Part shown: positions 38,501 through 48,459 of the stretch, piece after piece
Numbering within the stretch: the first letter of the stretch is position 1
Layout: every line of letters starts with the position of its first letter
Source: Apostichopus japonicus
Lineage: Eukaryota > Echinodermata > Holothuroidea > Aspidochirotida > Stichopodidae
Length of the DNA: 64,000 nucleotides
Direction of reading: 5' to 3'
Assembly (NCBI RefSeq): GCF_037975245.1
Contig: NC_092574.1
Location: 17,087,213 to 17,151,212 of the forward strand
Made by a program: the position numbers and the translations under genes
The notes under the pieces: generated by a model
What the model was told of the DNA's origin: nothing
The model's input: the letters and a program-made list of their open reading frames with translations, nothing else
Databases searched by the model: none

Positions 38501-40524
38501 TCTATCGGCGTTCCACAGTGTCAACTTTAGTAAAGATGGGGTACCTGTCGTGTAACATTTGTGATATGTCCTTCCTTCACCGAACATGTCTTTGTCTCTA
38601 TGTTGCAGCAGCCGCTGTGTGCTCCACATCTGTTAACTTGTATGCATAGTGGATACATATACTGTAAGAGTCCCTTGTCTAAACCTATCACTTCATGTGA
38701 ATCTAGGAGCACAGGCCTAGGCTCCCGGCATTCCTGTAGTCTTTCCTGTTCTTTAATCTGTTCGACAGCGTCTAAAATGGCAAAAAAAAAAAGGAAATAT
38801 GGCTGTGAATTTCCTAAGGAGATTGCATATCAAACAAAGAGATTCGAAGACGAAATATTTGTTATACCGTATGACGTTACAATGGGGAAAAAATGGACTT
38901 GCGTCTTGTGATATGCCTTTGTCTCCATTTCTGCAGGTCAGTTGGAGATACAGTAGATTATGAAACAAGGTTTACACAATTGACCTCTGGTGACTCCAAA
39001 TGACCTTTGACCTCCACGAAAAACAAAAGCGTCTTCCAATTGACGTGTCACAACTACATACTAAATATGATATTGGTCCAAACTTCCCTTCTTGAGATAT
39101 CGTGCTTACAAGGTTTTCATAATTTGACCCATAGTGACCCCAAATGACCCTTGACCTCTACAAAAAACAATAGGCTTATTTTTACTTAATGTGGTACTCC
39201 TTCACACGTTATACAAGAATGATCCAAGCTTCCCTTCTTGAGATATCGTGCTTACAAGGTTTTCATTATTTGACCCATAGTGACCCCAAATGACCCTTGA
39301 CCTCTACAAAAAACAATAGGCTTATTTTTACTTAATGTGGTACTCCTTCACACGTTATACGAGAATGATCCAAGCTTCCCTTCTTGAGATATCGTGCTTA
39401 CAAGGTTTTCACAATTTGACACCTGTTTGACAATGTATGTGATATATAGCAGTGCTCTCTCTGCATGTAAATGGACATTATAGTCATGGTGTTTAACTGG
39501 AATATCCATTGAATATTCTTACCTGTTGTCACGTTTTGAAAAAATTGTGAATTCATAATACTAGATGGGCCTTTCGTAAGTTGATTGGAGTCAATGCTGT
39601 CTCGGAGCGATGCATCTAGTAACCTCTCCAGGGTACCTGTGATGTCATCAGTTTTATCGAATACTTGTACGAATTCTTCAAGTGATCTGGCTTTTTGGAC
39701 TTTCCGACTGTATTTCTTGTGGAATGCCTAAAACATGATGAATATAAAGAAAGCATTTCATTTTTCAATTGAGGTTTACTTCATATTGATATGAATACCT
39801 TAAATATAAAAACTTGAATTTCACAGAATCATTGATTGATCCTAACTTCAATATTTCACAAACGGTTTTTGAATTTCGAGCGTCACGCATAGACCTTCAA
39901 AGAGTAGCTGTGGCGCGCACGTTTAGGCCCTCCATCCAAAATCTTCCTTGAGGACTGAGTCACGAACCGTGCAACACATTTCCACTCCTCGGAACCGATG
40001 CTCCAGAGAATGCAAGAAAGCTTGATTGAACTATGGGATGATGTCGAAGATAGTCACCTAATCCTTCTTCGTCGGCAAACTCAGAAAACTGCAGATAAAT
40101 TTCCCTAACTGTGGAACAATCCTGTAGACCCAAACGAAGCGTTTTCCCGTCGCTCTTATACCAAGTTTTATATAAATGGAACCTGCCTGTTAAGTTGTTA
40201 AGTATAGCTATTAAATTTAGTTACGTGCGCTAGGTTTTTGCTGCACCTTATGGAACCCCCTCCCCCCCCAACTCCCGGGGACACGTTGATGTGGCGCACT
40301 TAAATGTCCCCGGAGCGCCTATTTGAATTGTGCAGATTTGGGTATATATGTGGGTGTGAGAAGTTTCCCATGACCAGGGGGTTAACCGTTGTTAAAGTCC
40401 TATGAGAGGACATTCCTTTGATACGAGACTTGTGTAAACCTTGAAACTTTTAACTTTTACCTTATAGAGTGATGCAAATACGGCACAAAACAGGAACAGA
40501 ATTGTTCGAAAAGAGGCGTGGCAT
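34750..40524 (-). CDS. PDGF/VEGF-family growth factor precursor with VEGF-C/D-like tail
   Basis: Exons on the minus strand: 40524-40461, 39727-39523, 38771-38545, 37844-37513, 35584-34750. All introns are GT/AG with matching phases. The total is 553 residues if one base of the 40509-40512 run is discounted. Order: signal peptide (about residues 1-18), an N-terminal region, a cystine-knot growth factor domain (LCIQVNRCGAHSGCCN ... HTLCECQ), Cys-rich repeats of the C-X10-C-X-C type known from VEGF-C/D, then a 240-residue acidic, Ser-rich tail. It should be secreted, form disulfide-linked dimers and bind a VEGFR/PDGFR-like receptor tyrosine kinase (family knowledge). Several N-glycosylation sequons are visible. 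Orthology to a particular vertebrate member is not claimed. Confidence 0.85.
35585..37512 (-). other. Intron 4 of the PDGF/VEGF-like gene
   Basis: 1.9 kb. Apart from the motif at 35805, G-homopolymers at 36074-36086 and 37298-37309 and a CA-rich patch near 36709, no structure is seen. The minus-strand frame at 37280-37696 overlaps exon 4 in another frame and is a shadow. Confidence 0.6.
35805..35842 (+). repeat. GATGA...CGAAA motif with 14-bp palindrome
   Basis: CTGGAGATGATTCGAGG followed by ACCGAAATATCGGT, a perfect 14-bp palindrome. It resembles hammerhead/Penelope-type element ends but lacks a clear stem II. It lies in intron 4 of the growth-factor gene. Confidence 0.25.
37513..37844 (-). 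CDS. PDGF/VEGF-like exon 4: end of cystine knot and Cys-rich repeat
   Basis: The acceptor is TCATAG|ATT, chosen because it alone gives phase 0. The donor is GTAAGT. Reads ILFAFVYIDKSGSA, then VEEHTLCECQ, which closes the knot with the C-x-C pair. It continues NPIDCNCLCPKRCANPYRNN and ETCECECGDE. C-ANPYRNNNET-C-E-C-E-C is an exact C-X10-C-X-C-X-C unit, as in the VEGF-C/D silk-like tail. Confidence 0.9.
38545..38771 (-). CDS. PDGF/VEGF-like exon 3: first half of cystine-knot domain
   Basis: Acceptor ATTTTAG, donor GTACCC. Reads ECREPRPVLLDSHEV, then PLCIQVNRCGAHSGCCN and TKTCSVKEGHITNVTRQ. It contains six of the eight cystine-knot cysteines in family order. The spacing between the third cysteine and the CC pair is five residues instead of the usual two. 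The NVT sequon lies in the loop after the sixth cysteine. Confidence 0.9.
38940..39425 (-). repeat. ~146-bp tandem repeat, about 3.3 copies, in growth-factor intron 2
   Basis: 'cttcttgagatatcgtgctt' recurs at about 39088, 39234 and 39380. The two inner copies are nearly identical over 146 bases and the leftmost copy (38960-39087) is diverged. Confidence 0.9.
39523..39727 (-). CDS. PDGF/VEGF-like exon 2: N-terminal propeptide region
   Basis: Acceptor GTTTTAG, donor GTAAGA. Encodes AFHKKYSRKVQKARSLEEFV and on to SIMNSQFFQNVTTG. Charged and helical in look, with one N-glycosylation sequon (NVT). It sits where PDGF/VEGF precursors have a poorly conserved N-terminal extension. Confidence 0.75.
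40461..40524 (-). CDS. Candidate signal-peptide exon with 1-base frame problem
   Basis: ATG at 40524-40522 has A at -3 and is followed by MPRLF. The next frame reads a hydrophobic stretch TILFLFCAVFASLYK, and the donor CTATAAG|GTAAAA is in phase with the next exon. ATG and hydrophobic core are in register only if one base of TTTT (40509-40512) is discounted. A homopolymer miscall or a real frameshift could explain this. The exon length without that base (63) makes the whole gene 554 codons including the stop. The next exon lies 733 bases away. Confidence 0.5.
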
Positions 40525-40719
40525 AGTACAGTGTAATTTCCTTTGCTGTTTTTTTTTTTAGGATAGACAAACTGGCGGGATCAGATTACGAGTGGGATTA
40601 AACTTGATAAGGAGATTAGCGTTGTAAGTAGGAGAAGAATTGGTTTAAAGGGACCTAAATGACAAGTACAGTAACATTTTACAAGCAGCACATGATAGGC
40701 ACACTTTACTACACGATAT

Positions 40720-41035
40720 ACATAATAATAATACATAATTTGTATATAGCGCCAAACAAACTATGAAATCATTCTCGTAACGCTTAACATAATAATAACA
40801 ATGATAATATATATATAATATATGCTTTGGTGAAAAGATACCTCTTGAGTGCTGATTTGAAACCGTTCACAGTATTGCACATTTTTACATGTTCTGGAAG
40901 TGAGTTCCACAGGCATGTACTGAAAACTCTTCGGCAAAGTGCAACGAAGTTCAGAAAAGTACACAAATCCTGGACTTCTAATTACCATTGATAATTTGAC
41001 AAAACCCATGGTGATGTCTTTCATACCAAACATAT
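40720..41035 (-). mobile_element. L2/CR1-like LINE 3'-end fragment
   Basis: The minus strand reads LNFVALCRRVFSTCLWNSLP and then FKSALKRYLF. This is the conserved C-terminus of non-LTR retrotransposon ORF2. It is followed by a short 3' UTR with GGCGCTATATACAAATT and a TATTATTATTATG tail. It is 5'-truncated and lies about 200 bases upstream of the growth-factor start exon, so it may sit in its promoter region. Confidence 0.8.
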
Positions 41036-41684
41036 GGTAAATCCACGGGGTTCGGAGTTAACCTTTGATATTGCTGTCACTGGGAAAACTCGGAAGAGTT
41101 AAGATTTGTGTTTTTTTTTTCGTGAAATGCCAATCCCCCTCTGCGAAACAAGAAATTGTCCGGCGTCTGTGTTAATATTGTCAAGGTTCTGGCAAACAGA
41201 CAGCGTAAACTTAAGTTAAAGCGACACCATGTCCATTATCTGAGGGTTATGAAGACATTCAATTGTGAAAATGTGAAGTCCATCCTTGATGGGAAGGAAA
41301 ATCAGGGAGGATCTGTCTTTTGAATGAATGACGTGAAACGGTGATTTTAAGGAAGATGTATTTAAGCCAGCTAAAAGACATGAAACTGCATTCAAGTGAC
41401 ACCCGAACAGAATTACATCACCGTAACCACGAATATGGTTGCATGACATGTTCAAGACTCAAAAACACCGAATTTTCAAGGTCAGACGAATAACATCTTG
41501 CTTATTCTCATATTTCTTCAAGTTGACGGCATCATCAATTTGTCGAGAAGGGAGCAAACTCAGTTGGAAGTCTGACCTCAATATATGACCGTTACTAGCA
41601 AATTTTCGAGCACAGCTACTTGACACGGAAGTAATTGTTTCGCGCAAATCCGGTTCTACGGACTTCGGTTCGCTACTTCCATGT

Positions 41685-41858
41685 ATGGATGTAATCGGTA
41701 AAATTCGCAAACATCCCAATGTCATTCGGGTTTACGAGTATTGTAGCTCGATAAAGGATACTTTAGAGATTCAAATACGATCATTTCCGGAAAGAAACGA
41801 AGGTTTTACCAATAGAACAGTGCATTTTCTTATCGACGACCAACGCAAAAACATAAAG
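41685..41858 (+). CDS. Possible first coding exon of an unrecognised gene
   Basis: ATG at 41685 opens 58 codons, MDVIGKIRKHPNVIRVYEYC to FLIDDQRKNIK, directly followed by a consensus donor AAG|GTAAGT at 41859. Residue composition is protein-like and CpG is locally higher than in the surroundings. No matching downstream exon or family was recognised. It may be the 5' end of a plus-strand gene divergent from the growth-factor gene, or an accident. Confidence 0.3.
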
Positions 41859-41925
41859 GTAAGTCAAATCGAGTCGACGTCTATCGTTATGTGACTTTCG
41901 CGTCTTAGACAACTTTCAACCGTAA
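41855..41925 (+). repeat. Diverged copy of a sequence also at 45793-45862
   Basis: 'gagtcgacgt', 'atcgtt', 'tgtgact' and 'cgtcttagacaac' occur in the same order in 45804-45848 with few changes, about 80% identity by eye over 60 bases. Confidence 0.6.
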
Positions 41926-42019
41926 AAATAGCATTTTTGTAATATATAAGCTTGAATCTTACTCATATTTTTCAGAAAAGTTGTAACTCCCCCGAAAAGT
42001 GTGATTTTTTGGTCAACGA

Positions 42020-43824
42020 AAATGGTGCTCCTATGTGGTTTTGGTTGCCCCTAATACATGTATCCTAACGTACATAATACACATATACACGAAAGTACCG
42101 TATCCTATAACGTGCAGCCTAGCGCTATATGTCGACTATGATGTAGCAAATGCTAGATTGCAACGTCTCGTATTTTTCGTAATCTTTCTATTCGGCATAG
42201 ATTCCCTTCATTTTTTTGCGTTAATATGGAAAAATCAGGGAGTTGATAAGTCACGGTACTACTTATGGCTACTAAATAGTTAAAATTTAAAAATTCGAGG
42301 GCATAGCGGACAGTAATATTACTGTACTAGGCCCCTAGCCTATAGGCCTAGTACTTTTGTATTTACTAAAGTAATATACTACGACAAGTTTTTACTACAG
42401 GTAGGCCCTAGCCTAGTTTTAGTAATACTAGAATACCTGCATAGTTTAGTCCAATTTTAATAATGGACTAAGGCTTATAACCTTTAGTTCTTAGCCTACG
42501 CCTTCTTGTCCTTGTGGAATAATTCTAAGGGGCCTGTTCTTGAAAAGATTTGGACTGCATAAGATACAATTTAGTATTATTATTATTATACAAAAATTAT
42601 TAGTAGTACTTGTAGACTGCCTTTGTACTATGTATAAGTTAAGATCATGGCTTATTATGAGTTTTATTAAAGCTGGACTGGGTGAAAATTTCCTCCATCC
42701 TGGGATCGGGATCCATTTCAATGTCACTTTGTTACAAGTGTTCAAGACCGGTATTAGATCAATGACTTAAGTCTAGGCCCAATTCCCTATGCTTAATATG
42801 TAGAGCAAGATACGTAACACAGAAATAAAACTAGCTTGCTTTATACTGCTTACACTTTATACTTATTGCTATTACAGTTAGACCTACTGCTGGTACTTGA
42901 GAACAATTGCACCTCATAGAGCCATGTAGTTGTACATAGCTACTTATAATTCCAGGTGACTTAAAACAATATCAGGGATCATTTTGTGACAACATGTTTT
43001 GCTGTTAACGAGAGTTTACGATCTTTTTATTGTTATGTTGTTTTCTATGATAGGTACAGTAGTAGAAGTACTTAGTTAGTCATTCACGTGCAGTCTTCCC
43101 TATGTGTGTGTGTGTCACACACAGATTTCTCTAAGGTGGTGCTTTCCCATGTATATATGACCAAAAAAAAGTTATTCCCAAAAAGAAGAAAAGTTTCATT
43201 CACTATTAGATTTGTTTTGTTATGTAAAATGACTAACATTGCAAAATGCAGTTCCACTGGTATTAAGTATTAGCCCAGAGAGCTTCCAGAGTTTATTACA
43301 TCCTCATGTTTATTATCCTCATATCTGAAGTTTTCATATAAGAGTTTATTTATAGAAATCTGTTAATAAATGTAGTCTCACATTCTATTTAATACTATAT
43401 ATCTTTTAAGTTCCTAGCTCTGTTATATGTACCTGTAGTAAGAAGGAATGCAGCCTGTGGATCAGTTAAGTGCCTGTTGTTACAACTCTGCTCCAAACTA
43501 TCGTTTGTTTAATCAGGTTGTATTATTAGTGTGCTACCTTTAAGCAATTTTGTTTTCTATATATATGTAATTTACATTTTTCCTCAGTTTCTGTTATACT
43601 CTTATAGAAAGAACAAGTTGTGTGCAGCAGCAGGCTGTAATATACTCAGCAGTCTCATGCCTATTCTCTAGCTAACTCGAACAGGTTATTGGCCCAGACA
43701 CATACACTGGAAGTTAACTGTGTACAATAGATTGTTGTTTGGAATTTATGTTCTGATTTTGGAACCATTTCTTGGGAAATGTCGGTACTTAAATTGGTTA
43801 ATTTAGTCGTGACAACTGACCAAT
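42020..43824. other. Intergenic, no gene recognised
   Basis: AT-rich, with several 'taggcctag'-like words near 42335-42415. Part of 43400-43824 may be the 5' LTR and leader of the copia relic, but no LTR borders could be set. Confidence 0.4.
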
Positions 43825-44285
43825 ATGGCTGGAACAACAGAAGATATGACGTGGAAAATTAACAAAATGGATGGAGTGAACTGGCTGACATGGAATTTCC
43901 AGATGAGACATTTGTTTCTTGCAAAAGGCCTGTGGGCTATGAGGATGGCTCATGAAAGTTGGGGGTTACTGTATGTGAGAAGTAGAAGAGTGCAAACTTG
44001 AAAAAGACACAACTGGCATTTTTCACCATTGTGCTTGCAATAGCATCTAGTCAGCTGGAATTAATTACAACAAGTGACAAACCAAGTGATGCTTAGGATG
44101 CCTTGCGTACTCTGTTCGAAATGGATTCTCTATCCAACAAAATTCAACTCAAGAAAAAGTACCTCAGAACTGAAATGGCAGAGGGCAAGTCAGTTGGAAA
44201 TAATTTGAATTATATGAAAGGAAGTATGGATCGTTGGGCTGCTATTGGTGCTCCTATTTCTGAAGAAGACCAGGTTGTTAAAGTT
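43825..44285 (+). pseudogene. Ty1/copia-type gag relic
   Basis: ATG at 43825 starts MAGTTEDMTWKINKMDGVNW, then LTWNFQMRHLFLAKGLWAM, a typical copia gag N-terminus ('F-x-G-x-N-x-x-x-W'). A later frame gives DALRTLFEMDSLSNKIQLKK, then SVGNNLNYMKGSMDRWAAIG and EEDQVV, matching the UBN2/gag-polypeptide region. A TGA, a TAG replacing the usual Trp before DAL, and a frame change break it. No zinc knuckle, protease, integrase or RT follows, so it is truncated. Confidence 0.7.
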
Positions 44286-46731
44286 ATATGTCAAGTTTGG
44301 ACTTATTTATTTACTTTCTACTCTTACCTTTTACTTTTATATATTTGTCTTTTAATGTTAATCTTATGCTATATGTCACAGGTATATCTCACCATTTCAG
44401 AGTTACAAAACTATCCATCCTGCCACCTGAACTGTTTTTGCTATGTCATGCCTTCACCATGCCACCTTGAAATACCCCTTCCAGTCATAATGCACTTGAC
44501 ATTGTGTGTGATTTTTTTTTCAGACAATATTATTGTATGAAGTCTTCACAGTATGAAGTGTGTTTCATTTCAAGAAGTGTTCAAAGTTTGTTAAGCTATT
44601 CCTTCCATTTGAACAAAGTATTTCACTTTGAAGTGATCGAAGTAATTTATTTTTCCTGCCCATATTTTCACAGGACATTAAAACATGTTCTTTCATGGAG
44701 AGTGTCACACCAAATGTTTTTTGTTTTCTTTTTTCTGTTGCTTAAAGTGCCTTATTGTTACAGTTATAAAATCAATAAAAGACCAGGCAACTCTATTTCC
44801 ACTGTTGACTAATGTTCTACTATGCATGTGCAAAAGAAAAAGAAAACAGCCCTACTCAAAATATTTGGTCAGAGTATCCATAGAACGTGATGTATCCAAA
44901 CGCGTCCTGTGTACTGAAAGTCCGCTTTTAATTAAAGTCCCCATATGTGGCAAAACCACCTCATCCCTCCAAAATACCCTAACTCTTCCCAAAGCTGGTG
45001 AACACCACACCCATCCCAAAGCTGGGAAACTCCAAACCCTTCCCCAAATCCGCTAAGCACCACATTCCCTCCCCAAAACCCCTAAAAACACCAGACCCCT
45101 CCCCTAAGCAACACACCCCTACCCAAGCCACAGTACTTAACTTCAATATTGGCAAGTGGTTATGTAGTGTGATACATGAACCAAACAAGGATTGGTATTG
45201 ACTGGAAAACTGTTAACTGATATTTATTGATGAATATAAGCAACAGATGAGTACCCAGCTTTGCAGAATCTCACTGAGTAAGGGCTACTGTGGAATTATG
45301 GTAAGTGGGTAAGTATAAATCATTTGGTATTGTTGGAAGTTCCTTAGAAAGCAACTAGAAATAAGGTTTGGCCTAGGCCATGTTACCTTTGTATATTCGA
45401 CATGTGGTATGACCCCTTCAGCTTTGACAACAGACTCAGGAAAATTTGTGTTACCTTAATAGTTACCACCATTAATTTAGCTAGAAAGGAAACACCATCT
45501 CCCTTGCCCCCTCCCCCATTTTGTCTCTCTTACCCCTCCCATATGCAGCTCTCAGTAATTTCACATTTTACCTAATCATATATTAGAGTTTGGGACAAAA
45601 TTTCTTCCAAACCTTAGCACAACTTATATTACTTAATTTCACGCCACAAAACCTAACATTCCTAATAGACCGTACACTAAAGGAATGGGTTCCACTACAT
45701 TGAAAACGATTTGAGTGAAGTCTTGTCGGTAGTAGCCCATAGCATGAAAACGGCTTGGCGAAAGTCTATCTAATTTCAAAATGGCGGCGACAGCAACAAA
45801 ATCGCCGAGTCGAGGTAATCGTTTTGTGACTGGCCGTCTTAGACAACCATTTCACCGAAACTTTACAGCATCATGTAGGAGAGTACAAGATCCACAAATG
45901 GGAGAACTTTTTTGCTGTAACTCTCTTTCGTTGGTTCGTTTTGACCTATTTTGTGTCAGTTAGGAATACATGTGTGAGGACGAAGTTTGATTGCAATCGT
46001 TGTTTCATAGGTTTTCGTTGATTTTTTCTCGGGTATCTTTGTCCTACCATACATCGGAATTACTTTTAATCCATTCTGTGAGGTTCCGGTAAGTTGTAAA
46101 CTATCAATGTCTGTAAATTCTGTGAGTGAAACGTAGGACCGACTTTACGTTAAATGCGGGCAAATTCAAATTTAATGATATGCGTGATCGTTGATCATTC
46201 TTCGAGGTCACGGGGTCAGACTTCCAACTGAACTGTTTACCCCTGTGGACGAGTTTATGAAATCTGTAACCTTTGACCCGATGTTTCAATGGAATAGATG
46301 TATACACATGGTACCCCTATTGCTTCCTCATTGCCACCCTCTCTAACCGGCTGATGCGTCGGTAGGGTATCTTCAAAACTGAATTTAAAAAAATGCTATA
46401 GTGATGAAAGCTTTACTGAGATAAAAGTGAAGAATATTTTGTAGTTTCTTTTTCTAATGTAATTTTCATTTAGAAAAGTAAAAATTTTCTTTAAAAATAT
46501 CCAACAGTGCATGTAAATCAAACATGGTGACAACAACTTATTGCTATTTCAACACCCTAATTTTCATTTGTCCATTTAGAATACGTGCAGCTATATCCAT
46601 CATCACAAATGTTGCAATACTAACAGCTGGCAACACGAAACCGTAAACATACAGTTATAAAACTTGTTTATGGAACGCCAAAAAGATCACAATGATTGAG
46701 AGTAACGCTTTAAATTAAATTCAACATAATA
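44286..46731. other. Intergenic; weak start-like site at 45781
   Basis: At 45781 'aaaATGGCGGCGACAGCAAC' looks like a good translation start and is followed after 12 codons by CGAG|GTAATC, but no further exon is found. C/A-rich low-complexity sequence lies at 44950-45120. No other gene is seen. Confidence 0.35.
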
Positions 46732-47465
46732 ATATACGGTACACTTTTAGCATATATCTCCCGATAGAACATAAGTTCTATGGATGTACGGTACATTTTT
46801 GTATAATTCTCCCGTTAGAACATGAGTTCCATGGATATACGGTACCTTTTCCTATATGTCTCCCGATAGAAAATGAGTTTTATGGACTTACGGTACCTTT
46901 TAGTATATGTCTCCCGATAGAACATGAGTTCTATGGATATACGGTACCTTTCCGTATATGTCTCCCGATAGAACATGAGTTCCATGGACATACGAGTCTC
47001 CCGATAGAACATGAGTTCCATGGACTTACGGTATCTTAGTATATGTCTCCCGATAGAACATGAGTTCAATGGATATACGGTACCTTTTAGTATGTGTCTC
47101 CCGATAGAACATGAGTTCCATGGACATACGAGTCTCCCGATAGAACATGAGTTCCATGAACATACGGTACCTTCTAGTATGTGTCTCCCGATAGGACATG
47201 AGTTCCATGGATATACGGTACCTTTCAGCATGTCTCCCGATAGAACATGAGTTCCATGGACATACGGTACCTTCTAGTATGTGTCTCTCGATAGGATATG
47301 AGTTCCATGGATATACGGTACCTTTTAGCACATGTCTCCTGATAGAACATAAGTTCCATGGATATACGGTACCTTCTAGTATGTGTCTCCCGATATAACA
47401 TGAGCTCCATGGATATACGGTACATTTTTGTATATGTCTCCCGATAGAACAAGTGTTCCATGAAA
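46732..47465. repeat. 51-bp minisatellite, about 15 copies
   Basis: The unit is TCTCCCGATAGAACATGAGT, then TCCATGGATATACGGTACCT and TTTAGTATATG. Shorter 36-base variants at about 46997 and 47132 lack the GGTACC part. The open frames on both strands (for example 46815-47231 and 47026-47505 minus) come from the repeat. Each unit has CCATGG and GGTACC palindromes. Confidence 0.93.
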
Positions 47466-48144
47466 CCATGCTTTGTGTCCTGACGACAAGCGACTTGTTA
47501 TGCATGTGCGTATGGAATATTACTTAAACACAGAACCATTCAAGGTATTTTTTTTTTTTTTTTGGTCATCGAACATTAATCAGCAAGATTTAATTCTATT
47601 GTCCAGAAGACAATATCAGTCTGTTAAAGGTATTTGATAAGAGAAAAACTTGTTTTCAAAATTGATCAACTTTTCTTCAATATACCGATAAAGTTGGAGT
47701 GAACTATAGATAAACTAATGAATTGATTTCAATTTGGTAACGGATAGAAACGAAACGAACTTTGATCAAATTGTTAGTAGAAAAGTAATAAAGAAATGAC
47801 TGTTTTTTTTTTAAACTTTCAAATTCACTTAAACCCCCAAAATGGTTTGCACACAATTCTGATGTTTAATGTGTTACCTAGGCAACCAACAAACATTCTT
47901 TCTTCAACGTTTCAACCACTTCAGGTCAAGCGTGCCAAGATGACAATATATAGTCCGATGGGCTTCAGTTTTATTTATTATCCCCGACAGGATAAACTAT
48001 TTATCGGAAGGCTTCGTGTAGCTACAATATAATATTCATAATGTTTAAAGGGAAACAGTCGTCATTATAACATAGGTTTTCTGCTGTAGACCTCAATGTG
48101 CGCATGCCCTGCAGGCTTTTAAAGTCAGAATGTGTTAAGAATAA

Positions 48145-48455
48145 TACTTCAGGGTGGGGGGGGGGTGGGTATCACCGACATCTGTTATGACTTCAGAGGA
48201 ATTGCATCTCGGAGTCTGAGTGTTGCAAAATCAAAACACACTCTTAGATCTTTCAACATTAATTGATTCATAATTCTCCACCAATTATTTGTAAAGAAGA
48301 GGGGGTGGGGTCGGAGTGAGTTCAGAGTTAGGTATCACCAACATCTGTAATACTTCAGAGGAATTGCATCTATGGGTCAGTGTTGCATATCAAAACAGTC
48401 TTAGATTTTTTACCATTAACTGATTCATAATTCTACAACAATTATCTGTTGATCA
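48145..48455 (+). repeat. ~165-bp tandem duplication
   Basis: 'ggtatcacc-acatctgt', 'cttcagaggaattgcatct' and 'gattcataattct' occur in order at 48166-48290 and again at 48331-48440, with some indels. Confidence 0.85.
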
Positions 48456-48459
48456 TTTA

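Noticed and set aside
39080-39420. CRISPR-like repeat spacing
   Set aside because: It is a contiguous ~146-bp tandem repeat without spacers, in an animal intron.
46815-47505. Minus-strand frames of 138 and 159 codons with ELMFYRET repeats
   Set aside because: They are produced by the 51-bp minisatellite.
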